Below, one piece after another: positions 1-7,681 of a DNA stretch of 10,595 nt (positions are counted from its first letter, which is position 1; the number at the start of each line of letters is the position of its first letter). A program made the translations under genes and the position numbers. Source of the stretch: Chloroflexota bacterium. Its GTDB lineage: Bacteria > Chloroflexota > Limnocylindria > P2-11E. The DNA lies in assembly GCA_005889445.1 (NCBI GenBank), contig VBGS01000005.1:1-10595 (forward strand), in the 5' to 3' direction. The notes beneath the pieces were generated by a model that saw only the letters and a program-made list of their open reading frames with translations, was not told the origin of the DNA and searched no databases.

Positions 1-512
1 AGCGCTTCTGGGTGCGTTACGGCTACCCGGATTGGCTGGTCACGCACAGCCGGGTCGTCGGGCGGATCGCCGAGACGTTCGTAGATAGCCTCCGCGGCGG
101 CGGCGAGCCGATCGATCCCGAGACGGTCGTGCTCGCGGCGTATCTCCACGACATCGGCCGATCGCCGCTGCTGGCGGGCGACCCGCGCGACCACAACGTG
201 CTTTCCGGTCTGGTGCTGGCGGCGGAAGGTCTGGCCGAGTGCGTCGAGCCCGCTCGCCGGCACGCGATCTACTGCGTGCTCGATCCCGCTCTTTCGCCTC
301 GCACGTTCGCCGACAAGCTCGTGTACGTGGCGGATCGCCGGGGCGGTCAGACCGTCGAGCCGCTCGAGGAGCGGGCTCGCGACACCGCTCGCCGCAACCC
401 GAAATACGCGGCGGAGATCGAGCGCGCCGTACCCCGAGCCAAGGAGCTCGAGCGTGAGGTCTTCGCGCGCCTGCGCTTCGGCCCGGAAGAGCTCCCGGCG
501 CGCGTCGGGTGA
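1..512 (+). CDS. HD/HDIG-domain phosphohydrolase (5' end probably cut by window edge)
   Basis: The frame is open to the left edge, and the first possible in-window start is a GTG at 12. No ribosome binding site is visible before it and in-frame codons precede it, so the true start may lie upstream. Numbering from that GTG, the HD-superfamily metal ligands are apparent: His12 in VTHSR, His46-Asp47 in YLHDIGR, further His61 and His84, and a late Asp in DKLVYVAD (108). The family hydrolyses phosphate esters of nucleotides or related compounds; YqeK-type diadenosine tetraphosphatases and TIGR00295-like proteins are relatives. The substrate here cannot be told. The C-terminal 50 residues are charged and helical. 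The stop overlaps the next gene's start by 4 bases (GTGA), so the two are probably cotranscribed. The family call is firm; the function is not. Confidence 0.8.
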   Translation, partial: RFWVRYGYPDWLVTHSRVVGRIAETFVDSLRGGGEPIDPETVVLAAYLHDIGRSPLLAGDPRDHNVLSGLVLAAEGLAECVEPARRHAIYCVLDPALSPRTFADKLVYVADRRGGQTVEPLEERARDTARRNPKYAAEIERAVPRAKELEREVFARLRFGPEELPARVG

Positions 513-1711
513 TCGATCGAGGCCGCCTCGAGCGACGCATCGGCGAGCTCGCACGCATTGGCGGGAGCGGCACGTCGGTCAGCCGGCTCGGCCTCTCGGC
601 CGAGGAGCAGCAGGCCCGCGATCTCATCGGCGGGTGGCTGGCCGCGCGCGGTGCCGTGGTGCGGCGCGACGCGGCGGCGAATCTCTTCGGTCGCACCGGC
701 GGTGTCGGCGCGGCGGTCCTGGTCGGCTCGCATGCGGACTCGGTCCCGGACGGTGGACGCTTCGACGGCGCTCTTGGCGTGCTCTGCGCCGTCGAGGCGG
801 TCGAGGCGCTGCTTGACGCGAAGATGTCGCTTCGTCGTCCGATCGAGGTCGTCGCGTGGGCCGACGAGGAGGGAGCCCGCTTCGGTGTCGGCCTGTTTGG
901 ATCGGCCGCCGTGTTCGGCCGCCTGCCGGCCGGGATCGCGGATCGCCGCGATCGTGCCGGGGTGTCGATCGCCGACGCTCTGCGCGCCTTCGGCGAGCGC
1001 GGCGACCCCGCCCTCGCGCGGCGCGGCGCGAAGGAATTCGCCTCCTACCTCGAGCTGCACATCGAGCAGGGTCCGCGCCTCGAGAAGGCCGGCATCGCGC
1101 TCGGCGTGGTCGACGCGATCGTCGGCATCTATCACGCCCGTGTGACGATCCGCGGGCAAGCGGATCACGCCGGCGCCACGGTCATGACGGCGCGCGCCGA
1201 CGCGCTCGCGGCCGCGTCGGAGATCGTGCTCGCGGTCGAGCGCCTCGCGCGCTCGCGGCCTGACGCGGTGGGGACGGTGGGGGAGATCGCGGTGCGGCCG
1301 GGCGCAAAGAATGTGGTGCCCGGCGAGTGCGTCTTCTCGCTGGACCTTCGGACCTCACGCGACCTCGATCCGTTCATCCACGACGTGCTCGCGGCCGTCG
1401 AACGGGTCGCGCACGAGCGTCACGTGCAGGCGTCCATCGACGAGCTCGCTCATGTCCCCGTCACCACGCTGGACCCGAAGATCCGAGAGGTTCTGCGGCG
1501 AGCCGCGAAGACCGTCGGGGTCGATGCTCCCGAGATGACCAGCGGCGCCGGACACGACGCGCAGAATCCCGCGCTCGCCGGCGTGCCGACGGGGATGCTG
1601 TTCGTCCGCTCGACGGGCGGATCGCACAAGCCGAGCGAGCTCGCGTCGCTCGACGACGCCGCGCTCGGCGCGGAGGCGCTCGCCGTAGCGCTGCGCGAGC
1701 TGGTGTCCTGA
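509..1711 (+). CDS. M20-family Zn-dependent amidohydrolase (N-carbamoyl-L-amino acid hydrolase / allantoate amidohydrolase type)
   Basis: This is a complete 400-residue protein, the usual length for the hydantoinase/carbamoylase family, which cleaves N-carbamoyl amino acids, ureidopropionate or allantoate with two divalent metals. Visible signatures in order: GSHADSV with His75, FDGALG with Asp86, WADEEGARFG with Glu120/121, ELHIEQGP with His184, the dimerisation-domain QADHAGA with His220, the RPGAKNVVPGE strand near 263-273, SGAGHDAQ at 345-352, and the last ligand His373 in GGSHKPSE. All metal-ligand positions are present, so it should be active. The N-terminus from the GTG at 509 (IDRGRLERRIGELARIG) matches the family start, and the GTGA overlap with the HD gene supports that codon. 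ATPM, common after ADHAG, is ATVM here. The substrate is not resolvable from motifs; pyrimidine, hydantoin or purine catabolism are all possible, and no pathway partner is in view. Confidence 0.9.
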   Translation: MIDRGRLERRIGELARIGGSGTSVSRLGLSAEEQQARDLIGGWLAARGAVVRRDAAANLFGRTGGVGAAVLVGSHADSVPDGGRFDGALGVLCAVEAVEALLDAKMSLRRPIEVVAWADEEGARFGVGLFGSAAVFGRLPAGIADRRDRAGVSIADALRAFGERGDPALARRGAKEFASYLELHIEQGPRLEKAGIALGVVDAIVGIYHARVTIRGQADHAGATVMTARADALAAASEIVLAVERLARSRPDAVGTVGEIAVRPGAKNVVPGECVFSLDLRTSRDLDPFIHDVLAAVERVAHERHVQASIDELAHVPVTTLDPKIREVLRRAAKTVGVDAPEMTSGAGHDAQNPALAGVPTGMLFVRSTGGSHKPSELASLDDAALGAEALAVALRELVS

Positions 1712-1721
1712 GCCCGCAGCC

Positions 1722-1745
1722 TCGCCAGTTGACGTAAACTGGCGA
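1722..1745. promoter_or_regulatory. 24-bp palindromic operator, probably for the adjacent MerR-type regulator
   Basis: The arms TCGCCAGTT (1722-1730) and AACTGGCGA (1737-1745) are perfect 9-base inverted repeats around GACGTA. Within the centre ACGT is also self-complementary, so 11 of 12 dyad pairs match, with only 1731/1736 failing. It fills most of the only intergenic gap in the window and ends 2 bases before the regulator's start codon. Position and symmetry fit an autoregulatory operator for the MerR dimer. Binding is inferred, not shown. Confidence 0.75.
1735..1740 (+). promoter_or_regulatory. Candidate -10 element of a leaderless promoter
   Basis: TAAACT matches TANNNT and lies 7 bases before the GTG at 1748, the distance expected when transcription begins at or next to the start codon. 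No Shine-Dalgarno sequence precedes this GTG. No TTGACA-like -35 hexamer is visible 16-21 bases upstream. The hexamer lies inside the right half of the palindrome, so a bound regulator would directly cover it. Confidence 0.5.
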
Positions 1746-1747
1746 AT

Positions 1748-2139
1748 GTGGCGACCACGGCGCCTGGCGGCTATCGTATCGGTGAGCTTGCGTCCAAAGT
1801 CGGTCTCACCGAGCGGACGATCCGCTACTACGAGGAGCGCGGCCTTCTCGAGTCGGTAAAGCGTCTGGACGGCGGGCAGCGTGTCTACACGGACGACGAC
1901 GTCCGCCGCCTGAAATTCATCCAGAAGCTCAAGGTGCTGGGCCTCTCGCTCGACGAGATGCAGGAGCTCGAGACCCTGTACGGTCGGCACCGCACCAACG
2001 CGAAGGTCCTGCCACGGCTCATCGAGCTGCTGGACGCGCATCTCGCGACGGTGAGCGAGCGATTGGGCGAGCTCGCGGCGCTTCGCGACGAGATCCGCTC
2101 GTACCGCACGCACGTCCAGAACCGGCTTCGAGAGATCCA

Positions 2140-2143
<4 letters not shown>
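1748..2143 (+). CDS. MerR-family transcriptional regulator of the acyl-CoA oxidation operon
   Basis: A 131-residue protein with the MerR layout. The N-terminal winged helix-turn-helix is YRIGELASKVGLTERTIRYY (9-28), followed by the wing EERGLLES and GGQRVYTDDDV (42-51). Next comes the KLKVLGLSLDEM segment (60-71), then a long dimerisation coiled coil (about 88-131) rich in Leu and charged residues. There is no cysteine, so metal or redox sensing through Cys is unlikely. The short C-terminus resembles small-ligand MerR proteins such as LiuR, which controls branched-chain amino acid and acyl-CoA catabolism in proteobacteria; that parallel is inferred from context. The GTG at 1748 is chosen because it opens the MerR frame; the ATG at 1746 is in another frame. 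The gene begins 2 bases after a strong palindrome, suggesting autoregulation, and its stop overlaps the thiolase start (GTGA). Confidence 0.9.
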
Positions 2144-3314
<1,171 letters not shown>

Positions 3315-3315
<1 letters not shown>

Positions 3316-3647
3316 TGCGCGATACGGCGCTGACGAACGTCTTCGCGTACAGCGAACGGCGCGAGGAGACGGCGCGCTTCTTCCAGGAAGTTCTCGGCCT
3401 GGCGCCAGAGCCCCCGCACGAGGATTCGGTGTGGTTCAAGCCCGCTGGCGGCGCCACCTTCACGGTGCACGACCGCGAGGACGAGCCGCGGGAGTGGGGA
3501 TATGTGCCGTGGTTCCACGTGTCCGACCTCGCCGCGGCATTCGAGCGCGCCCGCTCGCGTGGCGCCAGCATCGGCGGGATGCGCGAGGGGTATTTCTTCG
3601 CGCACGATCCGGACGGACGTGTGCTCGGGGTGCGCCAGTGGCGGTGA
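3315..3647 (+). CDS. Small VOC-fold (glyoxalase/bleomycin-resistance-like) protein lacking usual metal ligands
   Basis: A 110-residue protein that I recognise as one VOC-superfamily unit. The first half runs LTNVFAYSERREETARFFQEVLGL (6-29) into VWFKPAGGATFTVHD (39-53). The second half has WFHVSDLAAAFERARSRGA (66-84) and closes with FFAHDPDGRVLGVRQW (94-109). In metal-dependent members the ligands fall at positions that here read Asn8, Val64 and Gly105, so a catalytic metal site seems absent. That argues against methylmalonyl-CoA epimerase or glyoxalase I activity despite the mutase downstream. The ATG at 3315 overlaps the thiolase stop by one base and has GGAG at 3303-3306, a good site; longer in-frame extensions run into the thiolase gene and are not real. 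It is cotranscribed with thiolase and dehydrogenase. Its role is unknown: ligand binding or an accessory function is conceivable. Confidence 0.8.
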
Positions 3648-4807
3648 CCGCCGCCGAGGCCGGATTCGACCTCACCCTGAGCGACGAGCAGGAGCTCGCC
3701 CAGAGAGCCGCGCGCGACTTCGCCAGCGAGAAGGTGCTTCCGCTCGCCGCCGAGATCGATGAGCAGGGCAAGATCCCGCCCGCGCTCCTGGCCGAGATGG
3801 GCGCACTCGGGTTCATGGGCGCGTACGTCCCCGAGCGCTACGGCGGCTCCGGTCTCGACACCGTGTCGTACATCCTCATCGTTGAAGAGATCAACCGGGC
3901 CTGCGCCTCTACCGGCGTGGTCTTGTCGTCGCACCTGTCGCTCGCGATCGAGCCGATCCTCGAGTACGGGACCGTCGCGCAGAAGGAGCATTTCCTTCCG
4001 GCGATGGCTCGCGGCGAGCGCATCGGATGCTTCGCGCTTTCCGAGCCTGCGTCGGGAAGCGACGCCGCCGCGATGCGGACCTCGGCGCGGCGGGATGGGG
4101 ACTCCTGGGTGCTGAACGGCACCAAGAACTTCATCACCAACGGATCGCTCAGTGACGTGGCCGTGGTCTTCGCTCAGACCGACCCGGCGAAGCGTCACAA
4201 GGGCATCGCGGCGTTCATCGTGGAGAAGGGGACGGCGGGATTCTCGGTCGGCAAGCTCGAGAAGAAGCTCGGGATCCGAGGTTCCGACACGGCCCAGCTC
4301 ATCTTTGCGGACTGCCGCGTCCCGGCGGCGAACCTGCTCGGAGAGGTCGGCGACGGCTTCAAGATCGCGCTCTCGACCCTGGACGGCGGCCGCATCTCGA
4401 TCGCGGCGCAGGCCGTCGGGATCGCACGCGCGTGCCTCGAGGACTCGCTCGGCTACGCGAAGGAGCGCGAGGCGTTCGGCAAGAAGATCGCCGAGTTTCA
4501 GGCGATCCAGTGGATGCTCGCCGACATGGCGACGGAGATCGACGCCGCTCGGCTCCTCACCTGGCGCGCCGCGTCTTTAAAGGACGCGGGCCAGGACCAC
4601 ATTCTCGCGGCCGCCGAGGCGAAGCTCTTCGCGTCGGATGTCGCCGTGAAAGCCGCGCGCGACTGCGTGCAGATCTTCGGCGGATACGGCTATCTGAAGG
4701 ATTTCCCCGCGGAGCGTCATTACCGTGACGCGAAGATCACCGAGATCTACGAAGGCACGAGCGAGATCATGAAGCTCGTCATCGCGGAAGAGATACTCAA
4801 GGAATGA
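3644..4807 (+). CDS. Acyl-CoA dehydrogenase 1 (short/medium-chain type)
   Basis: A 387-residue FAD enzyme that introduces the alpha,beta double bond in acyl-CoA and reduces ETF. Features in order: helical N-terminal domain; CFALSEPASGSD (129-140) contacting flavin and substrate; WVLNGTKNFITN (155-166); the dimer-side DGGRISIAAQAVGIA (247-261); Arg275/Phe278 in REAFGK; the GGYGY loop (346-350); and the catalytic base Glu370 in IYEGTSEI, the position used by short- and medium-chain enzymes but not by isovaleryl-CoA dehydrogenase. The GTG at 3644 is chosen for the GTGA overlap with the VOC gene. An in-frame GTG at 3638 with GGGG 7 bases ahead is an alternative that adds two residues. Its stop overlaps etfD by ATGA, placing it directly before its predicted electron acceptors. 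Chain length is not certain; butyryl- or branched short-chain acyl-CoA is inferred from the operon. Confidence 0.93.
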   Translation: MTAAEAGFDLTLSDEQELAQRAARDFASEKVLPLAAEIDEQGKIPPALLAEMGALGFMGAYVPERYGGSGLDTVSYILIVEEINRACASTGVVLSSHLSLAIEPILEYGTVAQKEHFLPAMARGERIGCFALSEPASGSDAAAMRTSARRDGDSWVLNGTKNFITNGSLSDVAVVFAQTDPAKRHKGIAAFIVEKGTAGFSVGKLEKKLGIRGSDTAQLIFADCRVPAANLLGEVGDGFKIALSTLDGGRISIAAQAVGIARACLEDSLGYAKEREAFGKKIAEFQAIQWMLADMATEIDAARLLTWRAASLKDAGQDHILAAAEAKLFASDVAVKAARDCVQIFGGYGYLKDFPAERHYRDAKITEIYEGTSEIMKLVIAEEILKE

Positions 4808-6795
4808 CCGCGCCCACCGGCGGGTTCGTTGTCGGCGGCGTGATCCTCCTCCTGCTCGTCGTCCTCGGTTTCGGCGCGTTCCTGTGGCGGGCGTACCGGC
4901 TCTACCGCTACATGCGGCTCGGCCGCAACGAGGCGCGGATCGACCACCCGTGGCGCCGTGTCCGCGACGAGCTCATCGTCTACCTCGGCCAGCGCAAGCT
5001 GCTGAAGCGGCCGTATTACCTCCGGGGTCTCGCGCACGCCTTCATCTTCTGGGGTTTCCTGATCATCACCATCGGCACGGTCGATCTCCTGATCGACGGC
5101 ATCTTCGGCTTCCACCTCCCGGGGGCGGGCAGCGCGGTCTTCGCGTGGACCATCGACCTCTTCGCGGTCCTGGTGCTCGCGTCGATCGCGGTCGCCGCGG
5201 TGCGTCGTGCGTTCTTCCCGCCGCCGCGCATGCACGTCGCGCTCGACGGCTACGTGATCCTCGGGATGATCGCGCTCCTGATGCTGACGCTGCTCGTGTT
5301 CGAGGGCGCGGGTCTGTCGGCCGGGCTGCTCGAAAGGGGCTACACACCGCCGCCCATCGCCAACGGCATCCTCCGCTCGATCTTCTCGCGCGATCTCGCC
5401 GGCGTGGTGTTCCCGGTCGCGTGGTGGACGCACGTCGTGACCGTGCTCGCGTTCTCCGCGTACCTGCCGCAGTCGAAGCATCTCCACATCGTGACGACGT
5501 TCCCCAACGTCTTCTTCCGCAAGCAGACCCCGCGAGGTCAGCTGTCGCTCATCAAGGACATCGAGCAACAGGAGACCTTCGGCGCCGCGACCATCCGCGA
5601 CTTCAGCTGGAAGCAGCTCCTGGACGGCTACACCTGCACCGAGTGCGGGCGCTGCTCGGACAACTGCCCGGCGCTCGCGACGGGCAAGCCGCTCGACCCG
5701 CAGCGGATCGTCCTGGACATCCGCGACCAGCTCCTCCGCGAGGGCGCCGCGCTGCTCGCCGACCCGAAGGCCCGGACCACCGCGCCGGCGCACTGGAGCG
5801 AGCGCAAGCCGGAAGAGCTCTGGGCGTGCACGACCTGCGCCGCCTGCGTCGAAGCGTGCCCGGTGACCATCGAGCACATCGACAAGATCGTCGACATGCG
5901 GCGCAACCTGACGCTCATGGAGGGCTCGGCCCCGCCGGAAGCGCAGCGCGCGATGACGAACATCGAGCGCGCCGGCAATCCCTGGGGCGCGCCGCGCGAA
6001 AGCCGGGGCGACTGGGCGCGCGAGCTGGGTGTCCCGACGTTCGCGGAGAATCCAAACGCGGAGTACCTCTACTTCGTGGGCTGTGCGGCGTCGGTCGACA
6101 GCCGCAATCAGAAGGTGGCGGTCGCGCTCGCCCAGATCCTGAAGGCCGCGGGCGTGTCATTCGCCATCCTGGCCTCCGAGGAGACCTGCAACGGCGATCC
6201 GGCGCGGCGCATCGGGAATGAATACCTCTGGCAGACGCAGGCGCAGCGGAACATCGAGACGTTCGCGAAGTACAGGATCCGCAAGGTGATCGCGAGCTGC
6301 CCGCACTGCTTCAACACGATCGCCAACGAATATCCGCAGCTCGGCGGCAACTACGAGGTCGTCCATGCGCTGCAGCTGGTCGACCGACTCATCGCGGAGG
6401 GCAAGCTGAAGATCGCACGCGGCACCGCCGAGGCGATCGCCTATCACGATCCGTGCTACCTCGGTCGGCACAACGGCGTGTACGACCCGCCGCGCGCGGT
6501 GCTCGATGCGATGCCCGGCGTCGAGCGGGTCGAGATCGAGCCGTACCACCGCGAACGCGGCTTCTGCTGCGGCGCCGGCGGCGGGCGCATGTGGATGGAG
6601 GAGAAGGTCGGCCAGCGCGTAAACCACCGCCGGATCGACCAGCTGCTCGCCACCAACAGCGGAGCGACGAAGGTCGCGAGCGGTTGCCCGTTCTGCTTGA
6701 TCATGCTGGAGGAAGGCGTCGGGGCAAAGGGCGTGCAGGAGCAGGTGAAGCCCGTCGACGTCCTCGAGCTCGTCGCGGGGAGGTTGCAGAGCTAG
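4804..6795 (+). CDS. etfD: EtfD-like membrane Fe-S protein, ETF:(mena)quinone oxidoreductase
   Basis: A 663-residue three-part fusion. The first 220 residues form a NarI-like membrane domain with about five spans (about 8-28, 76-100, 112-134, 149-168, 199-220); His78 in LAHAFIFWGF and His210 in WWTHVV are plausible haem b ligands. A ferredoxin-like part follows with two 4Fe-4S motifs, Cys278/281/284/288 and Cys342/345/348/352. Two HdrD-type cysteine-rich domains come last: Cys427, Cys462 (ETCNGDPARR), Cys499/502, then Cys551, Cys588-589 (FCCGAGGG), Cys628/631. The first copy has CNG where the canonical motif is CCG, which I believe is normal in this family. Relatives are mycobacterial Rv0338c (EtfD) and the EMO proteins of syntrophs, which take electrons from reduced ETF into the quinone pool. 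Location next to etfBA and between acyl-CoA dehydrogenases makes the same role very likely. The ATG start overlaps the previous stop (ATGA), with GGAAGAG at 4786-4792. Confidence 0.9.
   Translation: MTAPTGGFVVGGVILLLLVVLGFGAFLWRAYRLYRYMRLGRNEARIDHPWRRVRDELIVYLGQRKLLKRPYYLRGLAHAFIFWGFLIITIGTVDLLIDGIFGFHLPGAGSAVFAWTIDLFAVLVLASIAVAAVRRAFFPPPRMHVALDGYVILGMIALLMLTLLVFEGAGLSAGLLERGYTPPPIANGILRSIFSRDLAGVVFPVAWWTHVVTVLAFSAYLPQSKHLHIVTTFPNVFFRKQTPRGQLSLIKDIEQQETFGAATIRDFSWKQLLDGYTCTECGRCSDNCPALATGKPLDPQRIVLDIRDQLLREGAALLADPKARTTAPAHWSERKPEELWACTTCAACVEACPVTIEHIDKIVDMRRNLTLMEGSAPPEAQRAMTNIERAGNPWGAPRESRGDWARELGVPTFAENPNAEYLYFVGCAASVDSRNQKVAVALAQILKAAGVSFAILASEETCNGDPARRIGNEYLWQTQAQRNIETFAKYRIRKVIASCPHCFNTIANEYPQLGGNYEVVHALQLVDRLIAEGKLKIARGTAEAIAYHDPCYLGRHNGVYDPPRAVLDAMPGVERVEIEPYHRERGFCCGAGGGRMWMEEKVGQRVNHRRIDQLLATNSGATKVASGCPFCLIMLEEGVGAKGVQEQVKPVDVLELVAGRLQS
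6779..6784 (+). promoter_or_regulatory. Strong Shine-Dalgarno site for the 39-residue small ORF
   Basis: GGAGGT lies inside the last codons of etfD, 10 bases before the GTG at 6795, within a longer GGGGAGGTT stretch. It is the best anti-16S match I see ahead of any start in this operon. That supports real translation of the small frame that follows. Confidence 0.7.
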
Positions 6796-6914
6796 TGGAT
6801 CTGTTCGACGGTCAGACCATCTTCGCCATCGCCTTCACGCTGGTCGCGCTGGCCGTCGCCTTCGCCGTGGTCGGGTTCGCGCTCTGGTATGCGGGGGACC
6901 AGCAGCAGCTGTGA
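6795..6914 (+). CDS. 39-residue single-span membrane microprotein between etfD and etfB
   Basis: A GTG at 6795 shares one base with the etfD stop (TAGTG), and the TGA at 6912-6914 overlaps the etfB GTG by 4 bases. The frame has a strong ribosome binding site at 6779-6784, and 36 of its 39 codons end in G or C, as in the neighbouring genes. The product starts MDLFDGQTIF, has one hydrophobic span at about 8-33 (Ala, Val, Phe, Leu, with Gly27), and ends WYAGDQQQL. It contains no Lys or Arg and three Asp, so it is acidic and the positive-inside rule gives no topology. I do not recognise a family. By analogy with small subunits such as CydX or CcoQ (inference), it may pack against the EtfD membrane domain or anchor EtfBA at the membrane. 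A decayed fragment is unlikely given the intact signals at both ends. Confidence 0.72.
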   Translation: MDLFDGQTIFAIAFTLVALAVAFAVVGFALWYAGDQQQL

Positions 6915-7681
6915 AGATCCTCATTCCGCTCAAGCAGGTCCCCGACTCCACGGTGAGGGTCAAAGTCGCGCCCGACGGGAAACGGATCGCGGCCGACGGC
7001 ATCACCTGGTCGATCTCGCCCTACGACGAGTACGCGATCGAGATGGCCCTGGAGCGCAAGGACAGTGATCCGTCGACGATCGTCGCGGTCGTCACGGTCG
7101 GGCCGGCGCGCTCGCGCGACGCGCTGCGGCAGGCACTCGCGATGGGGTGCGACGAGGCCTCGCTCGTCCTGGCCGAGGAAGAGGTCGCGCCGCTCGCGGT
7201 CGCCCGCGCTCTGGCGAAGGTCGTCCAGGACGCGAAACCCGATCTGGTCCTCTGCGGGAAGCAGGCGTCGGACGATGACCAGGGCTTCGTCGGGCCCGCG
7301 CTGGCTGAGGTGCTTGGCTGGGCGCACGTGTCGACGATCACGAAGGTCGTCGTGTCCGAGGGCGCCGCCGAGCTGTGGCGCGAGGTCGAGGGTGGACACG
7401 AGGTCTGGAAAGCGACGCTGCCGGCGCTGGCGACGGTCCATAAGAGCGAGAAGGAGCCACGGTATCCGTCGCTCCCCGGGATCATGAAGGCGAAGAAGAA
7501 GGAAATCCCCGAGCGTCCGTTCGCATCGCTGGGAATCGATGCGAACGCGCCGAAGCTCGAGATCGTTTCCCTCGAGCCGCCCCCGGCGCGCGGCGGCGGC
7601 AAGATCCTGAAGGACGGCGACGCCAAGGCGCTCGCCGAGCGGCTCGCCACATCGCTTCGCGACGAGGCAAAAGTCCTGTGA
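6911..7681 (+). CDS. etfB: Electron transfer flavoprotein subunit beta
   Basis: A 256-residue protein, the normal length for EtfB, which with EtfA carries electrons from acyl-CoA dehydrogenases. The N-terminal strand is MKILIPLKQVPDSTV. NPYDE-like SPYDEYAIEMAL (36-47) follows, then the nucleotide-binding VGPARSRDALRQALAMGCDEA (63-83) and LVLCGKQASDDDQGFVGPALAEVLGW (112-137), where AMP or a second flavin binds. The EtfB hallmark EPRYPSLPGIMKAKKK (182-197) is intact. The C-terminal arm (about 218-256), which embraces EtfA, is present. The GTG start overlaps the microprotein stop (GTGA), and the stop overlaps etfA the same way. Adjacent EtfD and acyl-CoA dehydrogenases point to the ordinary quinone-linked type rather than an electron-bifurcating one; this is inferred from context. 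Confidence 0.95.
   Translation: MKILIPLKQVPDSTVRVKVAPDGKRIAADGITWSISPYDEYAIEMALERKDSDPSTIVAVVTVGPARSRDALRQALAMGCDEASLVLAEEEVAPLAVARALAKVVQDAKPDLVLCGKQASDDDQGFVGPALAEVLGWAHVSTITKVVVSEGAAELWREVEGGHEVWKATLPALATVHKSEKEPRYPSLPGIMKAKKKEIPERPFASLGIDANAPKLEIVSLEPPPARGGGKILKDGDAKALAERLATSLRDEAKVL

Noticed and set aside
1729..1734. TTGACG as a -35 element
   Set aside because: No -10-like hexamer lies 16-20 bases downstream; that region is already inside the regulator gene and GC-rich.
1722..1745. Intrinsic terminator for the carbamoylase gene
   Set aside because: The inverted repeat could form a stem, but no T-run follows; the sequence continues straight into the start codon.
3399..3408. CTGGCGCCAG palindrome as a second operator
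   Set aside because: It is only 10 bases, inside the VOC coding region, and shares neither the ACGT centre nor the arm spacing of the 1722-1745 site.
3431..3643. N-terminal extension of acyl-CoA dehydrogenase 1
   Set aside because: It would overlap the VOC gene and the added residues are Arg-rich and unlike any dehydrogenase N-terminus; the family start fits 3644 (or 3638).
4747..5877. 376-residue open frame on the - strand
   Set aside because: It is antisense to etfD, highly charged and low in complexity, with no plausible fold or context.
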